A stretch of DNA of 64,000 nucleotides from Thunnus maccoyii (GCF_910596095.1 NC_056551.1:3100001-3164000); one strand, 5' to 3'. Shown: positions 13,385-24,694, numbered from the stretch's first letter. Numbers and translations are program-made. The notes: generated by a model from the sequence alone, not told the origin.

Positions 13385-13660
13385 ACAAACATGAACACAT
13401 GTCTTGTCCTGCAGCTTAGCTTGTTGAACGAGCCACCAAACAAATATTCACCGGGGAAAAGTGCACCGCTAACGTCAATTAGCAGCTAGCTAGCTAAGTA
13501 GCTGCTCAGCTGCAGCACATTAAACAGCGTGTAAACATACTTGCAGATGTCACTTCGGACCCGTTAAATGCTGGTTTGGTTGCTGCTCTTCAAAATCCGC
13601 TGTCTGTCCATGACTTGTACTTACCGCAGTTTGTTTACTTTGTCTCCAAAGAGACACTAC
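13385..13660 (-). repeat. Interspersed repeat family B, copy 2 (inverted)
   Basis: The reverse complement matches 9150-9375 over the whole block, with small insertions (a 'gctagctagc' stretch here is absent from copy 1). It begins 60 bp after the TTAA-type MITE. No coding sequence. Confidence 0.7.
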
Positions 13661-13669
13661 ATTTGCACA

Positions 13670-15780
13670 TAATCCACGGTTCACATGCATACCGAATCAT
13701 TGGGTGAGATCCGTAAGGATCATGGATCAACTACGTTCCGTTACACCAGAAATGATAATACATATTTTTCAAGTAACAGAAAAACTGAAAACTTGTGAAA
13801 ACACACACTCACCGGCTACTTCATTACTGTAGGTACACCTGTGCAATCTAATACAATCCAATACAACAGCTCTGCCATAAAGTCTATATTTATGAAGTTT
13901 ATGCATTTTCAAATATTAGGAACACCTTCAGTATAATGCACTCCAGTACACCACTACCACCCACTATGACCTCAACAATAATAATAATACTATTGGCTGT
14001 CTAATCATGTATAAGAGACAAATGAAGTGAGTTAAATTTATTTATCACAGAAAATGGGCAAATGGGCAGAAAATGGCATAGACTTTTCCATTTTTAATAT
14101 CTGCCATTAATTCATGTGAATGCTAACTTGAATGGGTAAAATACTGTTTGCCATATGAATACCTAAAATAATTTACCAGATACCTAGATTTATTTTTCAC
14201 TGTTTTAAAAAGGCAAAAGAAATACATGAAATTAGAATTAGAAAGGATACCAAGAAGCAACATTCTGAAGGATGAGGAATAACAGAGAAATTAATAAAAT
14301 AAGGGAAGATATGGGAAGAATAGAAGATAAAGAAAAGGAGGGAAGACAAGGAGAAACTACAGGAGAAGGGATCAGGTGAAAATAGACTCATAGACAGCTG
14401 AGTAAGGGGAATTTTTTATGTTCAACTCTGCTGTCTTCTCATTTCAGAGCTGCTGTTATATAATAGTTTTGTGGTATAAATCCAGCCTATACAGTTCTTT
14501 CCTGGTTTTTATTTTGTTTGAAGCCTTGAATAGTAAAGCAAAAAATGTAAACGCTGACATACAAATGTGCCAATAACTTCGTATTGGTTGCAATCTTTCA
14601 TGTGGCATCAGTTAAGGGGAGGGAGGGGGGAAGTCTCCCACCGGGGCTGGAGAAATTCCTAGGGGACCCTGTGCAGTCTAGCCATGCATTTTATTTATAC
14701 CACTATCATTGTGTTTATGCACCAGTAATGCATGCGTTGGCATTTATAAAAACATCTTTTTCATTTGCTTCCCTGCGGTATTACAGAGTCCTCCAGCCAA
14801 TCCAACCCCAACATTAACAAGCTTTCTGGAATACTGGAAGAAAAAAGCAGACATAAAGAAGGTCTTTGACAGAAATGTTGTATATATTACATGATCTTTA
14901 TTGAGCAAGTGAATACAGTGTACGGTTGTCTCTTCTTCCTTTAAGTATGTGTCTACTCTGCCATTACATCTGTCACAAAGACTATTCAGGTTTGCAAGAG
15001 ATTCTTTGAAAATCATAGGAGGCACAATATTTGTGAAATGTGTGTCAAAATACCATTTTAAATTAAATGTCATGCTGCAGAGATGTCCTGGCTTACACAT
15101 CATATTCTACAAACTTAAGAAAACATCTTTGTTTGGTACAGATCCCTGCAAAAATCACACCATAATCATTTTAATGTTTTTCAGTGAAAACGAAAATAAC
15201 GTAAAAATGATCATTCCCTCTAATATCACAAATCATATTGCAATTGCAATATCAGTCAAAATAATCACAATTAGATATTTTTTTTCCAATTGTTCAGAAC
15301 AATCTCAGCTATCTCTAGTATGAAGCACCATTTTGAACAAGAGCTCTGTGTAAAATGAGTAAATGAGCATTACAGTTTTTATTTCGCATAAACTTTTATT
15401 CTCACTTTCAAATAAAAATCACACTATTTACATAATAATGTTACTTCTGCTGTCATGTCATGCCACAAAACAGTTTCTGTCCAGCATCAAGCAGAGGACA
15501 TCACAGTCCCTGTACTTCCATGGTGTGTCCTGGAGGTGGTGACAGGGGGAGCAGTGCTGCTGTGTAGACAGACAGTCTCATCTGCACAGAACAGTATGAT
15601 AAAATAGTCAACTGCCAAAATGTATCCATTCAATTATACTGTTTGTAAGTGAAGGTCACATTTACATAACATAACTTTTACACAGAGTAAATCTTCACTC
15701 AATGGCAGTCAAAGTTCATGACTATTGATACACAAATCATTTTTACGCATTGCGCACAGAAGCAGCACTTGGCCAAGATG
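13670..15780. other. Non-coding sequence with one possible repeat tail
   Basis: Near 13808-13975 the sequence 'caccggctacttcatta...aggtacacctg' resembles a tail I remember from a widespread fish repeat, but only one copy is present here. A minus-strand open frame at 14744-15103 (119 codons) resembles nothing I know and is probably chance. No splice-consistent exon chain was found. Confidence 0.45.
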
Positions 15781-15787
15781 GTCACAT

Positions 15788-15975
15788 TTACACATGAAGT
15801 TCAATGTCACACTTACCCATCTTCAAACGGATCTCTTTTATCTTCGTATTGCTCTTCATCATGTGAAAGAAATCCCTCTGACTCAGAAGCTCCATCATCC
15901 TTCCCCAGATCACTGGAAGAGCTTCTTCAACAGTATACTGCTTTGATATCTTCTCTCTGAAAACAAACAGCATGC
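15788..15975 (-). pseudogene. Possible piggyBac-like transposase N-terminal exon, frameshifted
   Basis: On the minus strand a good acceptor (tgtttgttttcag, at about 15958-15970) opens an exon ending at a GTAAGT donor near 15795. One frame begins with 'KQYTVEEALPVI'. A second frame, after a shift near 15900, continues as an acidic 'GASESEGFLSHDEEQYED' stretch. A Tyr/Phe-Thr-x-Glu-Glu-Ala-Leu start followed by a very acidic tail is typical of piggyBac transposase N-termini (family knowledge). No DDE core was found nearby, so the call is weak; an unrelated gene fragment is possible. Confidence 0.3.
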
Positions 15976-16284
15976 TAAGTAAGTGAGAAACACGGTGACA
16001 GCTTTCATAGTCTATGGGTGAGAGGCAGTGACGTGTGTGTCGGCCTAGCCTTGTCATCTGGTTAGTTTCAAAAGGCAGACACACAAGTCCACCAATAATG
16101 CACTGTGAGATCTGGGCAAACTGTCTTCTCAGCCTGTTATCTCTGTGAGTCACGTATGATCTCCACGAGAACCATGAACCGTATTTCTGCGCTGTATAAT
16201 CGCAAAAAGATATTAACTGAAACATTGCATAGGACACAGCGCCGCGTCGGCAGACCTCAGAGGTTAAAGATCCATTTTGGATCC

Positions 16285-16470
16285 AAAGCCCCCTTCACAT
16301 ATGCACTGCAACCCTGAAAATTTCCTGACATTATCCACAGAAGCTGTATGTGTGAACTCAAATGTCTGAATCAGTTGGACCGGACATTAAACTGACTTTA
16401 CCCTACCAGCTCCCTATTACAAAGTCCGCGTAATGTCCAATTTAGCCCATGTGTGAATACAGCAGGTCTT
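16285..16470 (+). repeat. Interspersed repeat family C, copy 1
   Basis: Landmarks 'cacatatgcactgcaaccct', 'agctgtatgtgtgaac', 'aatcagttgga' and 'acattaaactga' recur in the same order in the reverse complement of 40910-41090. The element lies directly upstream of the truncated LINE. No coding sequence; family not named. Confidence 0.7.
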
Positions 16471-16745
16471 TTTTTTTTTTTTTTGAAACAAACAACTCCT
16501 GCAAGTGTGTTCACGGTGCCTGGATACCAATGTTTCAGAAGAGGAGACCTGATGGAAGAGGAGGAGGGGCGCTTTTTTATGTGAGAGACAACATCAAATG
16601 TGAACGTGTGGTTTATAATGCAGGTAACTCGTTAGAAAATGTTGGGATAAAAATAATGTGATCCCAGCAACTGTCTTTTAACATCATAGGTATCTATAGG
16701 CCTCCTTCTGCAGATGACACTTTCTATGATCAACTCACATAAGTC

Positions 16746-17273
16746 TTGAAAGAGTGCAATCTCAATAATGAATTATTACTTATGGGTGATTTTAATGTGA
16801 ACTGGGAGGATAAAACTGAGAGGAAAAAACTAAAAATGATCACAGAGAAATTCCAACTAGAACAACTAGTAAAAGGCCCAACTAGGATTGCAAAATGCTC
16901 CAGTACACAAATTGATCTGATATTTACTAACAAACCAGAGAGAATAACTAAAAGCTATCATTTAATCACTGGCTTATCAGATCATAACCTAACCCTATGT
17001 GTGAGAAAACTGACTAAAAGTAGATTTAAGACCACAGCAACTAAGACAATGATCCTTCAATGCATACCCAGAGCTAAGCAAGACGAATTTACCAATGAAA
17101 TTAACAGCTTGAACTGGGATGATGTACTGTCCTCTAATGATCTGGACTATGGCTGTGTTACTTTTACTCACAGAATCAACTCTGTGAGGAAAAGATTTAA
17201 TGTGAAGATACAGATAAAATCTAAAAATAAAAACAATTTTTGGAAAAAATTTGTGGAAGCTAATGAAATCTAG
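16746..17273 (+). pseudogene. LINE endonuclease domain, C-terminal part
   Basis: The 175-codon open frame carries the conserved endonuclease landmarks: 'LLMGDFNVNW' (the GDFN metal and nucleic-acid motif) near its start, 'TQIDLIFTN' in the middle, and 'GLSDHNLTL' with the catalytic SDH triplet. Just upstream, 16540-16600 encodes 'DGRGGGALFYVRDN', an earlier block in the same domain, separated by a stop. After about residue 110 the frame passes into the linker ahead of the reverse transcriptase and then stops. Family placement (APE-type endonuclease of L2/CR1/Jockey-like LINEs) is secure; exact clade is inferred from the 3' tail. Confidence 0.85.
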
Positions 17274-17696
17274 AGATGCTGCACTAAGGAAGGCAATTAA
17301 AACTAGAAGAGACACTGACATGCTGATTTATAAAGGTTTAAGGAACAAAGTAATGTAAGAGCTAAGAGAAGCTAAATCTCGTTTTTATCTCAATATTTTG
17401 AATGAGGCAAAAGGCAACAGTAAATTGATCTGGAAAAACATCGATAATCTCACAAGGAGGGACCCAACATTTTAAATTCAAAGTATAGGGAAAGTTAATT
17501 GAAGATCATTTTACTGTTGCTTCTGTCTTTAATCAGTTTTTTCTTGAGTCTGTATATAAGCTTGGAAAAAAATTTACGAAAAAGAAACTGGATGTTGTTC
17601 CTATAGATGCTACAGGGCAGGTTTTCGAGCTGGTAGAGAGTAATGAGTTACAAGTAAACAAAATCATCAGCTCCTTAAAAAGCTCCAAAAGTAGAG

Positions 17697-18445
17697 ATGC
17701 TTTCCAATTTGACACTTTGTGTCAAATCACACAAAGATATTTTAACTCCCCGTACTGCTCATTTAATAAACTTGTCTTTTAAACACAACTCCCTTCCTGA
17801 TGACTGGAAATGTGCCATTGTCACACCTATTTTTAAATCTGGAGACCACCTTGAAGCCAGTAACTACAGACCAATAAGTATACTGCCAGTACTCTCAAAG
17901 GTTGCTGAGAAAGTTGTCATTAAACAACTGACAACATTTCTTAATACAAGCAATTTTGGTCTACATTGTATGCAATTTGGCTTCAGAGCAAATCATTCCA
18001 CTGAAACTGCTACCTTTCACTCAATAGAGCAAATTAAATCAAGACTTGACAAAGGAGGAGTAGCTGGAGCTGTATTTTTAGATCTGCATAAAGCATTCTA
18101 TAGTCAATCATGATGTTTTAATATCAACACTCTCTAAATTTAACTTCTCATCTAGAGCACTGGCATGGATGTCTTCATGTTTATCCAATAGGATACAATG
18201 TGTTAAAGTTGGTGACACTGTACAGTAACATGAAGTGCACAGTAGGTGTTCCACAAGGGTCAGTGTTAGGTCCCGTATTATTTAGCTTATATTTTAATGA
18301 TCTCCCTCAACAGTGTCATGATGTAGAACTACAAATGTATGCAGATGACACCTCTGTGTACACACATGCAGAAACAGCTGAGTTAGCTGCTGCTAAGCTA
18401 ACAATTGCATTGGAAAGGATCACACATTGGTTTGATCAATCATAA
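17697..18445 (+). pseudogene. LINE reverse transcriptase domain, interrupted
   Basis: Two frames together give the RT core. The first (17697-18113) contains 'NYRPISILPVLSKVAEKV', 'FGFRANHSTETA' and motif A 'GAVFLDLHKAF', keeping the first catalytic Asp. The second (18200-18445) has motif B 'GVPQGSVLGPVLFSLYFNDL' and motif C 'MYADD' at about 18338-18349 with both catalytic Asp. Stops and a small frame change between 18110 and 18200 disconnect them. The catalytic residues survive but no continuous protein can be made. Confidence 0.88.
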
Positions 18446-18796
18446 CTGAGTCTAAATGTAAACAAGACAAAGGGTATGTTTTTCTCTAAAACTATGGTAT
18501 AACCTCCTAATGCTGATATTTTCATCAAAGGTGACAAAATTGACATAGGTACTGATTTTAAATATCTTGGTGTGACATTGGATCCAAATTCGAACTTTAA
18601 GAAACATGTTTAAAAAAAACGGTTAAAACCATAGAATACAATTTAGCAAATTTTAGACACAAAACCACACCATAAAACCTCTTTAGTCCTTATACAAACA
18701 AACTCTAAAAACTCTGGACAAAACGCCAATGCATTTCCATCACTGTAGGGTACTGGAGAAATATAATTTACTGAGCTTTGATAACTTTAGATTAAT

Positions 18797-19048
18797 TTGT
18801 ACTTAATTTATAAAATGTTAAATGGTTTTGCCCCTTCTCCACTATGTGACTTTGTGTACACTCGCTCAGTAAGTTCTATTAGATCCTCCAGAATATACTC
18901 TATACAAGATTGTACCAGACCATTTCGTCGCACTGCATTTGGGCAGTCAGCTTTCTCAGTGAAAGCCATAACTCAGTGGAATACCCTACCTGATGATATG
19001 AAGAACTGTAGTTCTATCAATGCATTCAAGGTCAAACTAAAAAAATGA
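18797..19048 (+). pseudogene. LINE ORF2 C-terminal block
   Basis: The last 83-codon frame shows the conserved end of L2/CR1-type ORF2: 'YKMLNGFAPSPLCDFV', an Arg/Ser-rich stretch, then 'WNTLPDDMKNCSSINAFKVKLKK' shortened to the stop. The same 'LP..(L/M)K' and 'F' pattern appears in degraded form near 7945-8025. A T/G-rich 3' UTR follows (19100-19315), which makes misleading Phe/Val/Cys-rich frames. Confidence 0.8.
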
Positions 19049-19425
19049 CTAATCAGCTGTGTGACCACTGAGTCTAGTTTGCATTGTTAGTTTCTGATTG
19101 ACATTGTGGGTGTATGTGATGTGCTGTTGTGTGTAGCTTTGTATTTTGTGTTTTGTATGTGTTCTGTGTGGTTTTTTTTGTTTTGTTTTGTTTTGGTGTG
19201 GTTTTTTGTTGGGTTTTTTTGTTTGTTTTTTGTTGGGTTTTTGTTTTTTGTCTGTTTTATTTGTTTGTTTGTTTTTTTGCTTTGTACTGTTTGTTGTTGT
19301 GCTGTTGTATGTTTTGATTGCGGGGGACTACGGATGCAAATTAGCTTCGAGCTGGCTCCGGTGCAGTGCATCTTTAATGTTTAAAACTGCACACTGTCCC
19401 AATCAATAAATCAAATCAAATCAAT

Positions 19426-22005
19426 TTCCTCTCAAAGGACCTTGTGAATCACATTGCAGGGAAGCTCAGTCTCTGCACCACTGTGGAAGATATTACAGAT
19501 GAGGAGATAAAGAAAGTTCTGCATCAGGTACCTTGACTCAAAGAGTGGATTTATTAAAAGGACACATGAAGATCATTTTAGTAATTCAGAATAAGGATAT
19601 ACTCAAATCAACAGACCAGAAGTTTTATTATTTTTAAAAGGGTTAGAAAAAAAAAAAAATGATCCCAGTTTTCAGAGTGATGGGAAAGTATTTGATACAT
19701 TTTTGGTTTTTCATGGACGACGATGACGATTGTACATCCACAAACCTGTTTAAGTAAATCAAGACCTTGGGGAAGTACTTTACTCTCGGCCTCCACTTTA
19801 TACTTTCTGAATGAGACAAAAAATACACTTTTTGTCTTTGGACATAAAATCTGGCAAAGAAATGACTCAAACTTTGAGAACATTTAAGGGTGTGTAGAGG
19901 AGAGGTGGTAAATTGTGAGGATGTGAGGAGCCCTTGGAAGGATTATTTTATGACAACTGCAGTTGCTTATACCATTTGGCCATCCATCACAAGATTTGTT
20001 TTTTTTTTCATATTAAAAGGAAGTCTGTTTAAACCAATCGGGGATAGTTTTTGGTTGGTCTTTCAATTTAAGTCTTTTTAACAGGTCTGGAAAGCAGAAT
20101 TGGTGGAATCTCTGCAAAACAGCATCATGTTCCAAACTGTTGGATGTTTCTGACATGTGAACACTTCAGAGGAGAAGCATACACTTGTAATGGAGTACCT
20201 CAGACAGTGCATTACACACAGAAACCACAGTGTTACTTAAAGGTAATATTTCTAACGACTCATTCTCTGCCTTCAATCATCAAAAACATGTCATAATTCC
20301 ATGTTTAACAACATATCAGATATTTGTCAGGCCCATGATTGGGCATAATTTGGTATTACTAATAACATGAATGCTTTGAAGCAGCCACAGACTTTGGTTT
20401 TGGCAACACCTTGACTTTCTTTGTGTTTTTTTTTTTCTTTGACATTACTCTCACAAAAAGGCAACTGAGCAAATTGGTTGTTTTTTTTTTCAAAGCCCAG
20501 CAGCAATACTTGCATTTGTTTTAAAGCTCAGTGAAAAAAGAAGGTAGACCGTCGAAAGAGGAGGACTGAACATGTTCACAGAACATTTGGTTGACACACT
20601 TCTTGCATATTGCAAAGTGCAAGCAAGATTTCTAAAGAACCAATCTTAATGGCTATAGTGTCATTCTTCTACTGCCATTACACTGTCATCAAAATTCATT
20701 TCACAATATGTTAAAGCAAAGATCCTGTCAGTAGGGACTTAAATACATTTTAGTAAAAGTGTTTATAGTTACATAAATCTGTAGCTTTTGCTTTCAGGTC
20801 TCAAAGAAGTTAATTTCTTCTTTGAGACCTGATAAACTGCAAATTCAATTCAAATATTCAAAGATGGACTGCAGCAGCATTCCAGTGTGCTGGCCCCTGT
20901 CTTGTGCCACTGTGCTAAGAACCTGACTGCTGCAGACATGGAAAGCATGTTCAGACCAGACCTCAGTTCAGCGGCAGAAAGAAGGTATAATACTTGGATT
21001 TTGGGCAGATTATCTTCTCGACTGTGAAGGTCTGTCATGGCTTTTTTGTAAGGTATTTGTAAATAGGGTTAAGCTTTTATCAGTTTTCTCACACTGTGAA
21101 ATAGGAGACAAATGCTTCATTTGATGTTTTTTTTAGATAATGCAGACTCTAAAACAATGCACAATGTTGACTTGCTTTTTGTTTCTGAAAAAGTGGCTAG
21201 CATCACTCCCCCCTGCTGGGAAAAAAAACACTACCACGCATCGAGTTTTTAACCAATTCACCATTCCCAAGCTACCACTCCTACATTCATACAGTGTCTT
21301 TAAACAAACATGGAGTTTGGGATGCAGAAGTCTCCAGGCTTTGGATGTTTTTAAATCTCAACTATGCTTAGTCTGGAATTTTTTTCTTACTCATGGCCTT
21401 ATGTTAATATTTAACATTTCTTAGATGATCTAGAATTTCTAGTTCATTTTTGCTTTGTTGTGTCAATCACTACATCTTTAAGTTCATTGACAGATTAGTG
21501 AAGTCATTGCTGTGGATTTGACAATAAATATAATGTTTGTACTTAATGCAACAACTTTTATAATCTGCAAGTTTTGTTGCCATACATAAAAAATGATTGT
21601 ATTCACCCCCCACATTGTCTGAAATTGGGCTTAAGTCGTTACTGATTATATCCATAAATGTATTCATGTAGATATTTTCAACCCTTGGCTTGAGAGGGTT
21701 GACTGATTAGCTGACATTTTTGTCCTGATCTTGGTTCCTGCTATTTACTCTTTTTTTTCTTCTTCTTTTTTTTTTGCTGTTGGTTTGCTTTCATCACCTA
21801 AATGTGAGCATAATTTGGCTGCATACTTCATAAACAGTCTTATTCAAAATTTCAATTAACTTGTTTTGACCTGTTTATTTTTCTAACCACTCAGAATTAA
21901 ACCAGTCTCAGGATTTATCAAGGTAGTCTGCTTCAAATGAACATACCTCTTTACACAAACATGGAGTTTGGGATACAGACGTCTCCAGGCTTTGGGTGCT
22001 TTTAA
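19426..22005 (+). pseudogene. HECT-type E3 ubiquitin ligase-like pseudogene (fish G2E3-like family), partial
   Basis: HECT ligases pass ubiquitin from a catalytic Cys to substrates. Four exon-like blocks run in order. A (19426-19527, 'DLVNHIAGK...[15 protein letters not shown]', then GT). B (20085-20242, after ...taacag, 'VWKAELVESLQNSIMFQ...EEKHTLVMEYLRQCI', then GT). C (ending 21029; 'SSVLAPVLCHCAKNLTAADM', later 'FWADYLLDCE'). D (21137-21354; after ttttag, 'VDLLFVSEKVASITPP', then 'MEFGMQKSPGFGCF' and stop). Junction phases A-B and C-D fit. B has in-frame stops at 20151 and 20238; C and D have frameshifts. The catalytic TC motif usually before the last block is not visible. Assignment rests on recalled family motifs, strongest in C and D. 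Confidence 0.6.
20795..20831. repeat. Perfect short palindrome at a splice-acceptor-like site
   Basis: The 15-base arm caggtctcaaagaag (20795-20809) is exactly inverted at 20817-20831 around a 7-base loop, ttaattt. The left arm begins at what looks like the acceptor of exon C of the HECT-like pseudogene (tttgctttcag). A perfect arm pair in an otherwise decayed locus suggests a recent template-switch or foldback event. Confidence 0.85.
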
Positions 22006-22060
22006 AACTTGGCTATGCTTTGTCTGGATTTTTAAAAAAAAATGTATTAATGGTTTTACA
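21949..22060 (+). repeat. Second copy of the HECT-like last-exon end (direct repeat of 21295-21400)
   Basis: The sequence from 'acaaacatggagtttggga' through the stop and about 40 bases beyond repeats 21302-21400 with scattered changes. It encodes 'MEFGIQTSPGFGCF' followed by TAA at 22003-22005, the same end as the first copy. Because similarity continues past the stop codon, this is a segmental duplication of about 100 bp, 650 bp apart. Confidence 0.75.
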
Positions 22061-22064
22061 TTAA

Positions 22065-23160
22065 TTTTTTTGTCGTATTTGTTGTGGCCTTGACTGCTTA
22101 GACCATGTTATTTGTTCTGTGATTGGTATATCTACCAAGTATGTTACAACAATAGTAATAAAAAAGTGTCACCTGTCACAGTGTATTTACTGACAAATAT
22201 GATGGATTCTCAATTCTAGTCTAGGAAGATGCACAGTACTACATATGCTGGCTTTCTGTAATAAAACTGAAACAACCTTTTTGAGGGCAGAGGAACAATT
22301 AAATGTAGAGTCCCAGAACTCCGGTTGCCAAACCTGACATTGAAAAAAAAGCAAAAACACATTTGAGAACTTTGGGATAATGACCTTTAATTAACAATGA
22401 AAACTCTTCATGCCATTTATAGGTCAGTTAACAGCCAAGATTTTAATAGCATTTCACAAAAAACAAGCACTTCCAGTCCACCAATCATCTGTCAGTTATG
22501 TATGGTCCTAAGGCCATTTCCTGCTAAATAAATGGAATTATTTTCTCTGTTAGTAAAGTCAGTGATACCAAGGAGCACGTGGAAGGGCCAGAAATAAGCT
22601 GTTTTCCATAATACCTGGCCCTTAAGAGAGGTCTGCAGTAATCCATATTTGTATATTAGTCCATATTTATAGCACAGCTATTTCCTTGAGAGTAATGTAT
22701 AGGTCTGAAGCTGACTTTGAATTATATGGCTACTGTAATCCATTTTGTTCCACAGTATGTTGTAGTTAATCCTGAATGTCTGGATCACCACATGAATGAA
22801 TAGTCTGCCTTAGTTCCCTGTCTTCACTCCCTTGAACCAAGCCTGCACAGTGAGACAATCATATAATTCAACATGAAAAGAAAAATGTGTCCATAAAATT
22901 TTTAAAATGCAGTTTAAAATGTTCATTCTTAATTAGATCTGTTTGCTGGTTCATATACAGAAATGTGAAAGTAAATAAAGGCAGGGACAACTAGCCTATA
23001 AATTAAATTAAAGTCTATAATTTCCCTATACATGCAATAATCCAAATGGATTTCCCATAATGAGTGTGATGCAATCTATGCAATAATACAACACTTTGCA
23101 TTTGTATAAGAATGTATATGGTCAATTCATTCTGAGTTAATATGGATTACCTGTGAGATA
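22065..23160. other. Non-coding sequence, nothing recognised
   Basis: AT-rich sequence between the HECT-like pseudogene and the minus-strand integrase pseudogene. No protein-like frame of note and no terminal repeats seen. Confidence 0.5.
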
Positions 23161-23164
23161 AGAG

Positions 23165-24363
23165 ACAGAGTTTATTTGGAATCCCTCCAGGACATGAGAA
23201 TGTCTGGAGAATCCTGTGTTTGCTCCAGAGGTCGGTTCATTCATCCAGGTCTTTCTGCACAACATTACTGAAGCACAATCTCAGTAAACACTGGTGTTCA
23301 AGGCTGCCACTTAAGTGTCCAGGGTCTCTCAGGTCTCATCAGGTCCATCCAAAACTGAGCCCTGGGAATACATTCAATGTAAAGTTGCTTATTTTACAAA
23401 AGACAAGAAAACTATTATGATTGAATAACTTAAAACTAAGTACTGTAAAGTAAAAATAAAGTTAAATAACAAAGAAGTTAGTTTCATTATTTTATATTCA
23501 TGTAATAAATATACAAATGTCAAGTAGATGGTAATCTGCATGAGAAATGAAGAAAAAAGAAAAAAATCAGTTATAATAATCATCCACTGATCAATTTGAC
23601 CCAGACAGACGTGATCACTATAAGTGGTTTCCACTGTGTTTTTAATCCATAAAAAAGAAATGAACCTACCTTCCTTTCCCGACAAAGGACCACCATGACT
23701 CAGTATGCTGATCCCCTACTGATGAGCCATAATTGTGGCTTGATGAGCCTGCAGCATAGTACTTGGTATGCTCATGGCGGAGGGTGCATTGTATTGCTGC
23801 CATTGTCCCATTTTCTGTTCCGAAGTCAGTTCTTAATTGTCATGGGGATTACACCAACGCACTTGACACAATTAATTAAATTGTGAGTGATGACAGATGG
23901 GTTGTTGTTAGTAGTCCCACAAACAAGCTGCATTATTCCTCTTGAAAAGCCATCTATACATCCTTAGAGAGCCAAGCCAGAGGGTTTCAGCTTATCGTAG
24001 CCATCTACATGCCATATGTAGTTTAGTCCCATGGATGATATGTACGTCTCATAAACCTCCGGCGTGTTCTAAAATCCGTCCCTTGTGGATTTCATTGTTT
24101 CAACAGTCTCATCACTATATCCAATAGCCAAACAGTTGGCTGGGCCCATGCAGCTCTTTCAGAATGGCATGTCTCAAATCAGCTAGTTGGGAATAGTTCT
24201 TTCTTCTGTACAACCCTGCTTCTTTTAAACGTGTCTTTAAACGAGTGCACATACTCATTGTGATATTGTGAAGGGTTGACAGCCTATCAAGTATCACCTC
24301 ATATGTATGCCCTGCATTAAAATGATTGATAATCACAAATGTTGAATCATTGGTAGTGTTCAT
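23165..24363 (-). pseudogene. DDE integrase-core (rve-like) transposase-related pseudogene, two exons
   Basis: On the minus strand an N-terminal helix-turn-helix-like segment ('LKTRLKEAGLYRRKNYSQL...HAILKELHGPSQLFGY') is followed by an integrase core. The first catalytic Asp is in 'YIWHVDGYDKLKP' (about 24000-24020), the second in 'TDFGTENGTM' (about 23825), and Glu in 'HTESWWSFVGKG' (about 23695). Exon 1 ends at an AAG|GTAGGT donor (23670/23669). The second exon (23165 to about 23354) continues with 'GHLSGSLEHQ...QKDLDE' and 'DLWSKHRILQ' to another GT donor. Stops follow 'FGYW' and 'GLAL', another is after 'KDLDE', and at least two frameshifts are present. I recall multi-copy fish proteins with this core, annotated only as integrase-domain proteins. 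Confidence 0.7.
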
Positions 24364-24668
24364 GTTTACATGTGAAAGCAGCAGGTAAACACAATCTGAA
24401 AATTATTTCGTATTTCAAATATGTCCCATCAGTGACAGTCCTTTTCCAGTGGACGTTAATGTTGTGTTTTCTGCTTTTTGGTTTCTTTTTTGCTGATTAT
24501 GTTGTCGTGTTTTCTCTATTGTGAATTTGATTTGCAATTTGTTGTGTTTTGTTATTTGCTGTTGTGTTTTTTGATTTCTCGTTGTGATTTGCACTTCACA
24601 GCCACCATATCAGGGCAGGCCACCGTAGCTCCCTGACTGACTACATACTATGAGGTCAGTGAATAATG

Positions 24669-24694
24669 GTGTGTGTGTGTGTGTGTGTGTGTGT
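24669..24694. repeat. (TG)n microsatellite
   Basis: About 13 uninterrupted GT units. Confidence 0.95.

Larger units (their letters stand above)
16484..19424 (+). mobile_element. L2-clade non-LTR retrotransposon (LINE), 5'-truncated and decayed
   Basis: LINEs of this clade copy their RNA into DNA at a nick made by their own apurinic-type endonuclease. The copy starts inside the endonuclease region, just after a T-run, and runs through endonuclease C-terminus, reverse transcriptase and a conserved C-terminal block to a 3' UTR ending in 'aataaatcaaatcaaatcaa'. The tail 'gggactacggatgcaaatta' near 19322 is related to L2 tails at 8.25 and 38.85 kb. Several stop codons and frame changes interrupt the reading frame, so it cannot move. 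The 3' end abuts the first visible exon of the HECT-like pseudogene at 19426. Confidence 0.85.

Noticed and set aside
14744..15103. 119-codon minus-strand frame
   Set aside because: No recognisable motif, no supporting splice sites or neighbours; probably chance in AT-rich DNA.
19087..19409. Phe/Val/Cys-rich frames on plus and Lys/Asn/Thr-rich on minus
   Set aside because: These lie in the T/G-rich 3' UTR of the L2 LINE.
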